Positions 44,685 to 54,029 of a DNA stretch of 64,000 bases are shown here, piece after piece. This DNA is from Candidatus Methylomicrobium oryzae (GTDB lineage: Bacteria > Pseudomonadota > Gammaproteobacteria > Methylococcales > Methylomonadaceae): NCBI RefSeq assembly GCF_016745425.1, contig NZ_JAERVK010000014.1, forward strand, positions 62,001 through 126,000, given 5' to 3'. The position numbers and the translations under genes were made by a program. Below the pieces are notes generated by a model. It saw only the letters and a list, made by a program, of their open reading frames with translations. It was not told where the DNA came from and ran no database searches. Within the stretch, counting starts at the first letter, position 1, and every line of letters starts with the position of its first letter.

Positions 44685-45260
44685 ATGAAGCTCTTAAAGC
44701 AAATCGCCACTATTCGCGCTGGCCATCCTTTTCGCGGCAAGATCGAGGAAGATCTCGATGGAAATGCGCGCGTGATTCAGATGAAGGATGTTGACGCCGA
44801 GCGCGGTGTAAATTGGGATGGTTTGTTGGTGACCGATTTGCCGGGGAAGAAGCAGCCGGATTGGTTGAAGTCCGGAGATTTGCTATTTGCAGCCAGAGGT
44901 AATCGCAACTTTGCGGTGCAATTAGATGAGATTCCGTTCAACACGGTTCTATCGCCGCATTTTTTTCACCTCACCGTAAAGCGCGAGGCTAACGTGCTAC
45001 CTGGATTTTTGGCGTGGCAGATCAATCAGGAACCGATTCAGCAATATTTGCAAAAGTCATCGCATGGCAGCATGGTGCAGGCTATCGGTCGGCAAGAATT
45101 GGAAAACATGCAATTGGCAATACCACCACTCGAAAAGCAGCATGCCATCGTCGCATTGAACAAAACCTGGCAACACCAGCTGCGGGTGATGGCCGCCTTA
45201 ACCGACAATATGCAGCGTACGATGACCGGTATAACCCGTCAGCTGCTGCGTGATAACTAG
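44685..45260 (+). CDS. Half-size HsdS-like specificity protein
   Basis: The 191-residue protein has one target-recognition domain (MKLLKQIATIRAGHPFRGKI; SGDLLFAARGNRNFAVQLDE) and one C-terminal conserved helix region (LEKQHAIVALNKTWQHQLRV). Complete HsdS has two of each. Half-size S subunits can dimerise to recognise palindromic sites. It lies 19 bases before hsdM, so it may supply a second specificity next to the full HsdS at 47854. The ATG at 44685 is preferred to 44652 on promoter position. Confidence 0.8.
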   Translation: MKLLKQIATIRAGHPFRGKIEEDLDGNARVIQMKDVDAERGVNWDGLLVTDLPGKKQPDWLKSGDLLFAARGNRNFAVQLDEIPFNTVLSPHFFHLTVKREANVLPGFLAWQINQEPIQQYLQKSSHGSMVQAIGRQELENMQLAIPPLEKQHAIVALNKTWQHQLRVMAALTDNMQRTMTGITRQLLRDN

Positions 45261-45279
45261 AAACACCAGAGAATTCGCT

Positions 45280-46803
45280 ATGAATGAGACCATGGATTCA
45301 ATCAAACAGGATGACATCAACAAAGCCGTATGGGCCGCCTGCGACAGCTTTCGCGGCACCGTTGACCCCAGCATTTACAAGGATTACGTCCTGACCATGC
45401 TGTTTTTGAAATACATTTCTGACGTTTGGCAGGATCACTACGACCAATACCAAAAGGAACATGGCGACGAGCCGGAATTGATCGAAGAGCTGATGAAAAG
45501 CGAACGCTTTGTGTTGCCAAAATTCGCCAGCTTTTACAATCTTTTCGACCGCCGGCATGAGCCCGGCAACGGCGAGCGCATCGATCAAGCCTTGCACGCC
45601 ATCGAAGAAGCCAACATCACCAAGCTGCGCGACGTGTTTCAGGATATCACCTTCAACTCCAACAAGCTGGGCGATGACAAACAGAAAAACAACATCCTGC
45701 GCCACTTGCTGGAAGACTTTAATAAGCCCACACTCGACCTGCGCCCGTCGCGCATCGGTAAGTTGGACATCATCGGCGGCGCTTACGAATTTTTAATCAA
45801 GAACTTCGCTGCCAGCGCTGGCAAGAAAGCCGGCGAGTTTTATACACCGCCGGAAGTTTCCGACTTAATTGCAGAAATCCTGGAACCGCGAGAAGGTGAC
45901 GAGATCTGCGACCCGGCTTGTGGCTCCGGCTCATTGTTAATGAAATGCGGCCGTAAAATCCGCGATAACTTCAACGGCTCAAAAAAATACGCGCTGTTCG
46001 GTCAGGAAGCCATCGGCTCCACCTGGGCACTGGCGAAAATGAACATGTTTTTGCACAGCGAGGACAATCACCGTATCGAATGGGGCGACACTTTACGCAA
46101 CCCGAAACTGTTGAATGCCGATGAAACCCTCAAACATTTTGACATCGTGACCGCCAATCCGCCGTTCTCGCTGGAAAAATGGGGTTATGAGGACGCGCAG
46201 CATGACCGCTTCAGCCGCTATCGTCGTGGCATCCCGCCTAAAACCAAGGGCGACTACGCCTTTATCCTGCACATGATCGAAACCCTCAAGCCTGGCACCG
46301 GTCGCATGGGTGTGGTCGTGCCGCACGGCGTGTTGTTCCGTGGTGCCGCCGAGGGACAGATTCGTAGAAAACTGATCGAAGAAAACCTGCTGGATGCCGT
46401 CATCGGTTTGCCGGAAAAACTGTTTTACGGTACCGGCATTCCCGCTGCCATCTTGATATTCAAAAAGCGCAAAACCGACGACAAGGTGCTGTTCATCGAC
46501 GCCAGCTGCGACTACCGCGACGGCAAAAACCAGAACTTCCTGCGTCTGGAAGATATTCGAAAAATCGTCGCCACTTATCGCCAGCGCGTACCGGTCGATA
46601 AATACGCCTATCTCGCCAGTCTGGAAGACATTCAGGAAAACGACTTCAACCTGAACATTCCGCGTTATGTCGATACCTTCGAGGAAGAGGCTGAAATCGA
46701 TTTACTAGCTGTACGCAAGGAGCGTGAGCAGTTAAAGGCGCAATTGGCTGATTTGGAAATCGAAATGAACCACTACTTGAAAGAGCTGGGTTATGACGCT
46801 TGA
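45280..46803 (+). CDS. hsdM: HsdM, type I DNA methyltransferase subunit
   Basis: The 507-residue protein has an N-terminal helical domain (IKQDDINKAVWAACDSFRG; LTMLFLKYISDVW) and an adenine N6-methyltransferase core with DPACGSGSLL (SAM binding) and NPPFS (catalytic). A C-terminal helix pairs with HsdS. It methylates the target adenine and forms part of the restriction complex. The start is ATG 45280, and another ATG at 45292 is in frame. It overlaps the DUF1016 gene by 11 bases. Confidence 0.96.
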   Translation: MNETMDSIKQDDINKAVWAACDSFRGTVDPSIYKDYVLTMLFLKYISDVWQDHYDQYQKEHGDEPELIEELMKSERFVLPKFASFYNLFDRRHEPGNGERIDQALHAIEEANITKLRDVFQDITFNSNKLGDDKQKNNILRHLLEDFNKPTLDLRPSRIGKLDIIGGAYEFLIKNFAASAGKKAGEFYTPPEVSDLIAEILEPREGDEICDPACGSGSLLMKCGRKIRDNFNGSKKYALFGQEAIGSTWALAKMNMFLHSEDNHRIEWGDTLRNPKLLNADETLKHFDIVTANPPFSLEKWGYEDAQHDRFSRYRRGIPPKTKGDYAFILHMIETLKPGTGRMGVVVPHGVLFRGAAEGQIRRKLIEENLLDAVIGLPEKLFYGTGIPAAILIFKKRKTDDKVLFIDASCDYRDGKNQNFLRLEDIRKIVATYRQRVPVDKYAYLASLEDIQENDFNLNIPRYVDTFEEEAEIDLLAVRKEREQLKAQLADLEIEMNHYLKELGYDA

Positions 46804-47857
46804 TGCCACAAACCATCAACTGTTGTCGGATATTCGGCAAATCATCGAACAGGCGCGTCAGAAGGTTTATCAAACCGTCAACAGCGAGATGGTGCAGGCC
46901 TATTGGCATATCGGCCGCTTGGTCGTCGAAGATGAACAGCAAGGCCAGCAGCGCGCAGCTTACGGCAAACAGCAGTTGCTACAACTGTCTGAACAACTGA
47001 CACGGGAGTTTGGTAAAGGCTTTGATGTCAGCAACCTGCGCAACATGCGCAGTTTTTATCTGTGCTTTCCAAATCGTGACGCACTGCGTCACAAATTAAG
47101 CTGGACACACTACCGGCTACTGATCCGCGTTGAAAATCCAAAGGCGCGGGAATGGTACCTGCAGGAAGCCATGGGTCAAAACTGGAGCGCGCGGGCATTG
47201 GAACGGCAAATCGGCGTGCTGTATTACGAACGCCTGTTAGCCAGTCAGGATCGCGTTGCCGTCGAGCAGGAAGCCAAGGCAAACACCACGGAATTGCGCG
47301 CCAAGCCGGAAGACTATCTGCGCGATCCCTACGTGCTGGACTTTCTGAATCTGCCGTCGCAAACCTTTCTGGAAAGCGAGCTGGAGCAAGGCTTGATCGA
47401 TAACTTGCAGCAATTCCTGTTGGAGTTGGGCAAGGGCTTTGCGTTCGTTGCCAGGCAACAACGTATCAGCACCGACGACCAGGATTTTTACATCGATCTG
47501 GTGTTTTATAACTTCAAGCTCAAATGCTTTTTACTGATCGACCTGAAACTCGGCAAGCTAACTCACCAGGACGTTGGCCAAATGGATAGCTATGTGCGGA
47601 TTTACGACCAGCACAAAAAAGGCGATGACGACAATCCGTCCATAGGCCTGATCTTGTGCAGCCAGAAAAGCGAAACCATCGCCAAATACTCGGTACTGGC
47701 CGACAACCAGCAATTATTCGCCGCCAAGTATTTGTCATATTTACCGACCGAGGACGAGTTGAGACTTGAGCTGGACCGGGAACGACTAGCGGTGCAGCAG
47801 CGATTGGTAGCAAAAGGGGATGATCCTGAAGGTCGAGCCGATGGAGTTGAAACATGA
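46793..47857 (+). CDS. DUF1016 (YhcG-type) PD-(D/E)XK nuclease-domain protein
   Basis: The 354-residue protein has a helical DUF1016 N-terminal part (YQTVNSEMVQAYWHIGRLV; FGKGFDVSNLRNMRSFYLCF) and a C-terminal PD-(D/E)XK-type domain (FYIDLVFYNFKLKCFLLIDL then KLGKL) with the catalytic Asp and the DLK lysine. These proteins are often found inside type I restriction operons, and their role is not settled. The ATG overlaps hsdM and its stop overlaps the hsdS start (ATGA), so production is coupled to both. Confidence 0.92.
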   Translation: MTLDATNHQLLSDIRQIIEQARQKVYQTVNSEMVQAYWHIGRLVVEDEQQGQQRAAYGKQQLLQLSEQLTREFGKGFDVSNLRNMRSFYLCFPNRDALRHKLSWTHYRLLIRVENPKAREWYLQEAMGQNWSARALERQIGVLYYERLLASQDRVAVEQEAKANTTELRAKPEDYLRDPYVLDFLNLPSQTFLESELEQGLIDNLQQFLLELGKGFAFVARQQRISTDDQDFYIDLVFYNFKLKCFLLIDLKLGKLTHQDVGQMDSYVRIYDQHKKGDDDNPSIGLILCSQKSETIAKYSVLADNQQLFAAKYLSYLPTEDELRLELDRERLAVQQRLVAKGDDPEGRADGVET

Positions 47858-48972
47858 TTTATGAAGGCAACCATAAGCTTGGGGATTTTTTTACCAGTCG
47901 TCGGGAACGCGGAACGCCAGGCCTGCCGATGCTGTCGGTCACCATGAATAATGGGGTGGTGATGCGGGAATCGCTGGATAGAAAGATGGAAACCAATTTA
48001 TCCGACGAAGAGCATTTGTTGGTGCGGAAAGACGATATTGTCTACAACATGATGCGCATGTGGCAAGGTGCTTCTGGCTTGGCTGATCGGGATGGATTAT
48101 TAAGTCCGGCCTATGTCGTACTAGCGCCCAAGAAAGGCATCGACCCTTTATATGCATCCTATTTATTTAAAAGCTCTCGACTCATTTATTTGCTTTGGGC
48201 GTATTCCTACGGATTAACTTCCGATAGGTTGCGTTTGTATTTCAACGATTTCAAATGTATTCCGGTCAATATCCCGTCGTTACCTGAGCAACGAAAAATT
48301 GGAAAAATTCTATCGACTTGGGATAAGGCAATCTCAATCAATGAACAACTGCTATCCAGCAGTCAACAGCAAAAAAAAGCATTAATGCAGCAATTACTTA
48401 CTTTTAAACTGCGCTATTGTGAGAATAAAGAAAAATGGAGACAACTTGAATTAGAAAAAATATGTTCAATCAATAAGGGAGTTCAAATAAATAAAATAAC
48501 TTTAACTCTTACCGGTAAATATCCTGTAATTAATGGTGGTGTCACACCGTCTGGATATACTGACGATTACAATTGCGAGGCTCCTACTATAACAATCAGT
48601 GAAGGGGGCAATTCATGCGGCTTTATTGCTTACATGAAACAACCGTTTTGGTGTGGCGGACATTGTTATACTTTAAAGGATATAAAAGTCGATATTAATT
48701 ATTTATTCCAGTTTCTTAAATTTCATGAACCAAAAATCATGACTTTACGCGTCGGCTCAGGACTTCCAAACATTCAAAAAGGAGCTATTGCGAATTTTCT
48801 TATTGCAATACCATCTGACTCGGAACAACTAAGAATTGCCCGAATACTCACAGCCGCCGATCGCGAAATCGAAACCCTGCAACAAAAACTCACCTGTCTG
48901 AAGCAAGAGAAAAAAGCCCTGATGCAACAACTACTCACCGGCAAATGCCGCGTGAAGGTCGATGAGTTATGA
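47854..48972 (+). CDS. hsdS: HsdS, type I specificity subunit (two recognition domains)
   Basis: The 372-residue protein has two target-recognition domains (about 5-145 and 195-325), each followed by a conserved helix ending QQQKKALMQQLLT or KQEKKALMQQLLTGK. The pair defines a bipartite recognition sequence. Bases about 48,420-48,830, encoding the second domain, are distinctly A/T-rich compared with the rest of the operon, which suggests exchange of that domain. Both ends overlap neighbours by ATGA. Confidence 0.94.
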   Translation: MIYEGNHKLGDFFTSRRERGTPGLPMLSVTMNNGVVMRESLDRKMETNLSDEEHLLVRKDDIVYNMMRMWQGASGLADRDGLLSPAYVVLAPKKGIDPLYASYLFKSSRLIYLLWAYSYGLTSDRLRLYFNDFKCIPVNIPSLPEQRKIGKILSTWDKAISINEQLLSSSQQQKKALMQQLLTFKLRYCENKEKWRQLELEKICSINKGVQINKITLTLTGKYPVINGGVTPSGYTDDYNCEAPTITISEGGNSCGFIAYMKQPFWCGGHCYTLKDIKVDINYLFQFLKFHEPKIMTLRVGSGLPNIQKGAIANFLIAIPSDSEQLRIARILTAADREIETLQQKLTCLKQEKKALMQQLLTGKCRVKVDEL

Positions 48973-49730
48973 ATGCTGCCGCCCGCTTTGCCGAAATCGA
49001 CCGCCTCAAATCCCACCTGGATAGCCTGCGGCCATTGCCGGAACACACCGTCCGCACCCTGCACGAACAGCAGGTGCTGGAATGGACTTACCATTCCAAT
49101 GCGATCGAGGGTAATACCTTAACCTTGAAGGAAACCAAGGTGGTTCTGGAAGGCATCACCATCGGCGGAAAGCCGTTGCGTGAGCATTTCGAGGTGATCA
49201 ACCACAAGGAAGCCATCGATTATGTCGAGGCCATCGTGCAAAACCAGGAAGCCTTGAGCGAGTGGCAAATCAAATCCATTCATCATCTGGTGTTGAAAAA
49301 CATCGACGACCGCAATGCCGGCCAATACCGGCAGGAAAACGTGGTGATCGCCGGTGCAGAGCATGTGCCGCCGGATTACCTTAATGTGCCGGACGCAATG
49401 GAGAGATTGATGGCATGGTACAGCGGTTCAAGCGCGTTACATCCCGTGGAATGCGCTGCCCGGCTGCACGTCGATTTCGTTGGCATCCATCCGTTTGTCG
49501 ACGGCAACGGCCGTACCTCTCGCTTGTTGATGAACTTCGAATTAATGCGGCGCGGCTTTTTGCCGGTGATCATTCCGGTCGAACAGCGCCTAGCTTATTA
49601 CGATGCTTTGGATACCGCGCACACCCAGGGTGATTACAGTCTGTTTATCGAACTGGTAGCCAGCCTGGAACAAGCCACTTTGGAGCGTTACCTGCGGATC
49701 GTGCAAGGCAATATGGATACCAGTCGATGA
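48969..49730 (+). CDS. Fic-domain protein inside the restriction operon
   Basis: The 253-residue protein contains the complete Fic motif HPFVDGNGRTSRLL near residues 175-188. An N-terminal helix has SNAIEGN, the (S/T)xxxE(G/N) self-inhibition motif of class II Fic proteins. Fic enzymes usually transfer AMP to a target protein. Its overlap by 4 bases with both hsdS and hsdR means it is made with them. The target is unknown; a regulatory or backup toxic role is possible. Confidence 0.9.
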   Translation: MNAAARFAEIDRLKSHLDSLRPLPEHTVRTLHEQQVLEWTYHSNAIEGNTLTLKETKVVLEGITIGGKPLREHFEVINHKEAIDYVEAIVQNQEALSEWQIKSIHHLVLKNIDDRNAGQYRQENVVIAGAEHVPPDYLNVPDAMERLMAWYSGSSALHPVECAARLHVDFVGIHPFVDGNGRTSRLLMNFELMRRGFLPVIIPVEQRLAYYDALDTAHTQGDYSLFIELVASLEQATLERYLRIVQGNMDTSR

Positions 49731-52700
49731 GCGTCATCCCCGAAACCAAGGAAGTCTTCAGCTCGCAAATACCGGCCCTGCAAGTGCTGATGGCGATGGG
49801 CTACGAGTACCTGTCACCGTTGCAAGCCATGGAATTGCGCGACGGCCAGACCGTCGAGATCTTATTGCGTCCGGTCCTGATCGACGAACTGCGCAAACGC
49901 CGGTTCAATTGGAAAGGTCAGGACTATCCGCTTTCCAATAATGCGATTGACGAGATAATCCGCCAGTTGGCCACGCCCGGTTTGGGCGAAGGCTTGTTGT
50001 CCGCCAACGAACGGCTTTACGACCGCTTAACCCTGGGTATTACCGTTACCGAATTCATCGACGGCAAAAAGGCCCAACCGACAATTCCTATTATCGATTG
50101 GGAAAGCCCGGCCAACAATTGCTTTCAGGTCACCGACGAATTTGAGGTGTTGAATGCTGGCGGTACCGGCACTCGCCGGCCGGACGTTGTGTGTTTCGTG
50201 AATGGCATTCCCTTGGTGTGCATCGAAGCCAAGCGGCCCGATCCGCATAATCCGCACAAGGATATGCTCAAGGAGGGCATATCACAGCACCTGAGAAATC
50301 AGGGCGTCGCCGAGATTCCGCATTTGTTTGCCTACAGCCAATTATTACTATCGGTGAATGGTCTGGATGGCCGTTACGGTACGACCCGGACACCGGCCAA
50401 GTTTTGGGCGCTATGGCGAGAAGAATTGCTGCAAGACGCCACCTTTGACGCGATCAAGAACACAGCGTTATCGGATAGCCAGGCTGCGCAGTTGTTCGGA
50501 CACAGACCGGCTTGGATGAGGCAGTATTTCGATAGTCAAGCGGCGCAAGGCAAACTGTTAGTGACCGGCCAGGACAAGCTGATTATCAGCTTGTTGAAGC
50601 CTGCCAGGTTACTGGAATTCATGCGCTTTTTTATCCTGTTCGACAAGAAGAGCGGCAAGATTGCCGCGCGTTACCAGCAGTATTTCGGCATTAAGAAACT
50701 GGTCGATCAGGTCACGCGTAAGGATAGCCGCGATGCCCGCCAGGGCGGGGTGATTTGGCATACCACAGGTTCCGGCAAGTCGTTTACGATGGTATTCATG
50801 GCCAAGGCATTGATTCTGCATGAGCAGCTAAAACCCTGCCGTTTCTTCGTGGTGACTGACCGAATCGATTTGGAAGATCAACTTAGCAAGGTATTTGCCA
50901 ATGCCGGTGCCTTGGCTTCGCCCCGCGACATCGAAAAAGCCAAGGCCACGTCGGGCAAGGATTTGGCGCAGCGCATCAGCCAGGGTAACGAGCGGATTCT
51001 ATTCTCGATCATCAATAAATTCGCGACCGCCTCCAAGCAGCCCGAGTGCCACAACCCCAGCTCTGACATTATCGTGTTAGTCGATGAAGGCCATCGCAGC
51101 CATGGCGGAGAAACCCACGAACGTATGCGTCAGGCCTTGCCGAACGCGGCTTACATTGCTTTTACCGGCACGCCACTGCTGAAAAACGATAAAACCACCA
51201 ATAAATTTGGTCCCATCATTCATGCCTACACCATGCAACGTGCGGTAGAAGATGGCACAGTCACGCCCTTGTTGTACGAAGAACGGGTGCCGGAGCTGGG
51301 TACCAATGCCAAAGCCATCGACAACTGGTTCGAGCGTATCACTGAGGGCTTGACCGACAAACAGCGCGCCGATTTGAAAAAGAAATTCGCGCAGAAAGGC
51401 CAAATCTATCAATCGGAAAGCCGCATCGAACTGATCGCGCACGATATTGCCGACCATTTCGTCAAGAACGTGACCGATGGTTTGAAGGCGCAATTAGCGA
51501 CGGATAGTCGGACTTCTGCAATTCGCTATAAGAAATATCTCGATGAAACCGGCTTGGTTTCCAGCGCCATTGTCATGTCGCCACCCGACACCCGTGAAGG
51601 TCACGAGGAAGTGGACGAAAGCCAGTCACCGGAATTGCAGCAATGGTGGCTGGAGCATGTCGGCAACCAAAGCGAAGAGGCTTATACAAAGGAAGTGATT
51701 CGTCGATTCGCCGACGAAGACGACCCGCAAATTCTAATTGTGGTGGATAAGCTGCTGACGGGATTCGATGAACCCCGTAACGCGGTGCTATATATCGACA
51801 AGCCGCTTAAACAGCACAACCTGATTCAGGCCATTGCTCGCGTTAATCGACTGCATGAACTGAAAAAATTTGGTTTGTTGATCGATTACCGCGGCATTTT
51901 GAAGGAATTGGATACCACTTTGGAGGCCTATCAAAATTTGGCTGAACGTACTCAAGATGGCTATGACATCGACGATTTGATAGGGCTCTATCATCAAGTG
52001 AGTACCGAGTATAAGAAACTGCCTGTGTTACATGACAAGCTGTGGGCGATATTCAAAGAGGTTAAAAATCGCGCCGATCTGGAACAGTTTCGTCAGGTGT
52101 TGATTCCGCATTACCAAACCGACGACGCGGGGGATAGTTACGATGCTAAGCAAAAGGTACGGGAAGATTTTTACGAGGCCTTGACGGCGTTTAATTTGTG
52201 TCTGGAAGTTGCGTTGGGTTCTTCCAGCTTTTATGAAGACCGCAGTTTCGGCGAGGAAGACATTCGCACCTATAAGCGCGATGTTCGGTTTTTCAGCCAG
52301 CTCCGGCAAATTGCCAGGCAGGATGCCGGTGAAACCATCGATTATTCGGAGTACGCAACGCGCATCAAAAAACTGATCGATAAACATGTGGTTGGAGAAG
52401 GCATTCGCGAGCCGGAGAGGGTATTCATCGTTAACGAGTTGGGCAAGCAAAACCCCGAGGACTGGAGCGATGAAAAGACGCGCAACGAAACCGACATCAT
52501 TCGCACCCGGTTGAAGAAAACCATCGAACAGGATTTGCAAAACGATCCTTACGCGCAAAAAGTGTTTTCGGAGTTGTTGGATCAAGCCATTCGCGACGCC
52601 GAAGCCATGTTCGAGCACCCATTCAAACAATACGTGCTGTTTAAGGATTTGGAAGAAAAGTTGGCCGAGCGCGAGGTGCCGGATACGCCGGATCCATTAG

Positions 52701-52993
52701 CGGCCAATCCGCATGCCAAGGCGTACTTTGGGGTATTCAAGTTGGTGTTTGGTGAAGAGGCGTTCAACGCCCTGTCGGATATGAACAGACAAAGCTATGT
52801 CGAACAGGCACTAGCCATTGATGAATTGGTCGATAAGGCGGTTGCGGAAAATTCCGTCAATCCGCAAAACATCGAAGCCGAAATTCGTAAAGGCTTGTTG
52901 CCGCGCCTGTTCAAAATGATCGGTATGGATAAGGCCAAGGAAGTGATTGAGCATATCGTGCAAATAACACGAGTTGGCCTGTCCAAAGAGTAA
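49727..52993 (+). CDS. hsdR: HsdR, type I restriction endonuclease/translocase subunit
   Basis: The 1,088-residue protein has an N-terminal nuclease domain (RRPDVVCFVNGIPLVCIEAKRP, in which D and E-x-K are catalytic). Superfamily 2 helicase motifs follow: TTGSGKSFTM (Walker A), VDEGHRSHGG (DEAD-like box) and AIARVNRLHE (motif VI). It cuts unmethylated DNA after translocation. It looks intact. The stop shares one base with the next start (TAATG). Confidence 0.96.
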   Translation: MSVIPETKEVFSSQIPALQVLMAMGYEYLSPLQAMELRDGQTVEILLRPVLIDELRKRRFNWKGQDYPLSNNAIDEIIRQLATPGLGEGLLSANERLYDRLTLGITVTEFIDGKKAQPTIPIIDWESPANNCFQVTDEFEVLNAGGTGTRRPDVVCFVNGIPLVCIEAKRPDPHNPHKDMLKEGISQHLRNQGVAEIPHLFAYSQLLLSVNGLDGRYGTTRTPAKFWALWREELLQDATFDAIKNTALSDSQAAQLFGHRPAWMRQYFDSQAAQGKLLVTGQDKLIISLLKPARLLEFMRFFILFDKKSGKIAARYQQYFGIKKLVDQVTRKDSRDARQGGVIWHTTGSGKSFTMVFMAKALILHEQLKPCRFFVVTDRIDLEDQLSKVFANAGALASPRDIEKAKATSGKDLAQRISQGNERILFSIINKFATASKQPECHNPSSDIIVLVDEGHRSHGGETHERMRQALPNAAYIAFTGTPLLKNDKTTNKFGPIIHAYTMQRAVEDGTVTPLLYEERVPELGTNAKAIDNWFERITEGLTDKQRADLKKKFAQKGQIYQSESRIELIAHDIADHFVKNVTDGLKAQLATDSRTSAIRYKKYLDETGLVSSAIVMSPPDTREGHEEVDESQSPELQQWWLEHVGNQSEEAYTKEVIRRFADEDDPQILIVVDKLLTGFDEPRNAVLYIDKPLKQHNLIQAIARVNRLHELKKFGLLIDYRGILKELDTTLEAYQNLAERTQDGYDIDDLIGLYHQVSTEYKKLPVLHDKLWAIFKEVKNRADLEQFRQVLIPHYQTDDAGDSYDAKQKVREDFYEALTAFNLCLEVALGSSSFYEDRSFGEEDIRTYKRDVRFFSQLRQIARQDAGETIDYSEYATRIKKLIDKHVVGEGIREPERVFIVNELGKQNPEDWSDEKTRNETDIIRTRLKKTIEQDLQNDPYAQKVFSELLDQAIRDAEAMFEHPFKQYVLFKDLEEKLAEREVPDTPDPLAANPHAKAYFGVFKLVFGEEAFNALSDMNRQSYVEQALAIDELVDKAVAENSVNPQNIEAEIRKGLLPRLFKMIGMDKAKEVIEHIVQITRVGLSKE

Positions 52994-53727
52994 TGATGCA
53001 GCAGTTCATCCGCTACGGCACTGAAGAAATTAGTTATCAAGTCACTTTTCTTGCCGGTAAAACAACCAAAATTGCCATTCATATCCATCCTGATGGTGTG
53101 GTTCAGGTCGATGCGCCTTTGGGTGCTGAACCGTCTAAAATCAAGCAGGCAGTGCAGAAACGTGCGCGCTGGTTACTGCAGAATCTGACCCGTATCCGGG
53201 ATGCGCAAGCCGAGATCCTGCCCAGGCAGTACATCAGCGGCGAAAGCCATTTTTATTTGGGGAAGCGCTATCCGTTAAAAGTGCTGGATTTAACCAACAG
53301 CCATCGACCAACCGTCAAACTGCTGCATGGACAATTGCAGGTCATTACGCCTGATCGTTCTACTGAAAAAATTAGTCAGTTATTGAAAGACTGGTATGCC
53401 TCTCATGCCCACCAAGTTTTTCATTGCCGCTTGCGAGCATTGGCCCCAAGCGTGTTATGGCTGAAGGAGACACTTCCGACGATTAAGCTTTTGACCATGA
53501 AGAAGCAATGGGGTAGCTGTTCACCGCAGGGGCATATCTTGCTAAATCCGCATTTGGTCAAGGCTCCCAGAGAGTGTATAGACTATGTAATTATTCACGA
53601 GCTTTGTCACCTGAAAGAGCACAATCACAGCCCGGAGTTTTACAGATTATTAACTTTGCAAATGCCTGATTGGAAGCCGATCAAGGCTAAGCTGGACTCA
53701 ATGGCCGAGCTGTTATTGAACCATTAG
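52993..53727 (+). CDS. YgjP/DUF45-type zinc metallopeptidase
   Basis: The 244-residue protein has the zinc-binding HELCHLKEHNHSPEFY (HExxH plus downstream His) and KKQWGSCSPQGHILLNPHLV, both hallmarks of the YgjP/SprT-like DUF45 family. Genes of this family are commonly the last member of type I restriction operons, but their role there is unclear. It starts on the last base of hsdR's stop codon. Confidence 0.92.
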   Translation: MMQQFIRYGTEEISYQVTFLAGKTTKIAIHIHPDGVVQVDAPLGAEPSKIKQAVQKRARWLLQNLTRIRDAQAEILPRQYISGESHFYLGKRYPLKVLDLTNSHRPTVKLLHGQLQVITPDRSTEKISQLLKDWYASHAHQVFHCRLRALAPSVLWLKETLPTIKLLTMKKQWGSCSPQGHILLNPHLVKAPRECIDYVIIHELCHLKEHNHSPEFYRLLTLQMPDWKPIKAKLDSMAELLLNH

Positions 53728-54029
53728 ATTATTTGAAGGGGTAGCGAGAATTTAGTGGTCATGAAAAGTTTTAATTGCCGGGTTGCGGATGAGGATGATC
53801 TTGAGGTTATTGAGGCGGCGTGTAAAGTGATCTGTAGCGCCGGATGCGCTAGGGTAGGCCTGTTTTCGGTAAGGGCGGCAGCGGCGCCGGATGCGTTGGC
53901 GGATTCGAAACCGGAGATGCGGTCAGCCGTTTTTCGAGCCGCCAAGAAAGACGAAGAAGCGCATTGTCGTTCGGCTTTCCGCCTCTTCATGCGTCCGGAT
54001 CATTTCGAGCCGGACAGGCGAGGAAGCGG
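53728..54029. other. Gene-free junction between the restriction operon and the GGDEF gene
   Basis: These 302 bases separate convergent genes. A 92-codon frame (53755-54033, ATG at 53761) is Ala/Arg-rich after its first 20 codons and resembles nothing I know. No terminator or repeat marking the island edge was seen. Confidence 0.35.

Noticed and set aside
44685-48972. A phase-variable hsdS shufflon
   Set aside because: Two specificity genes are present, but no recombinase and no long identical inverted repeats between them were seen.
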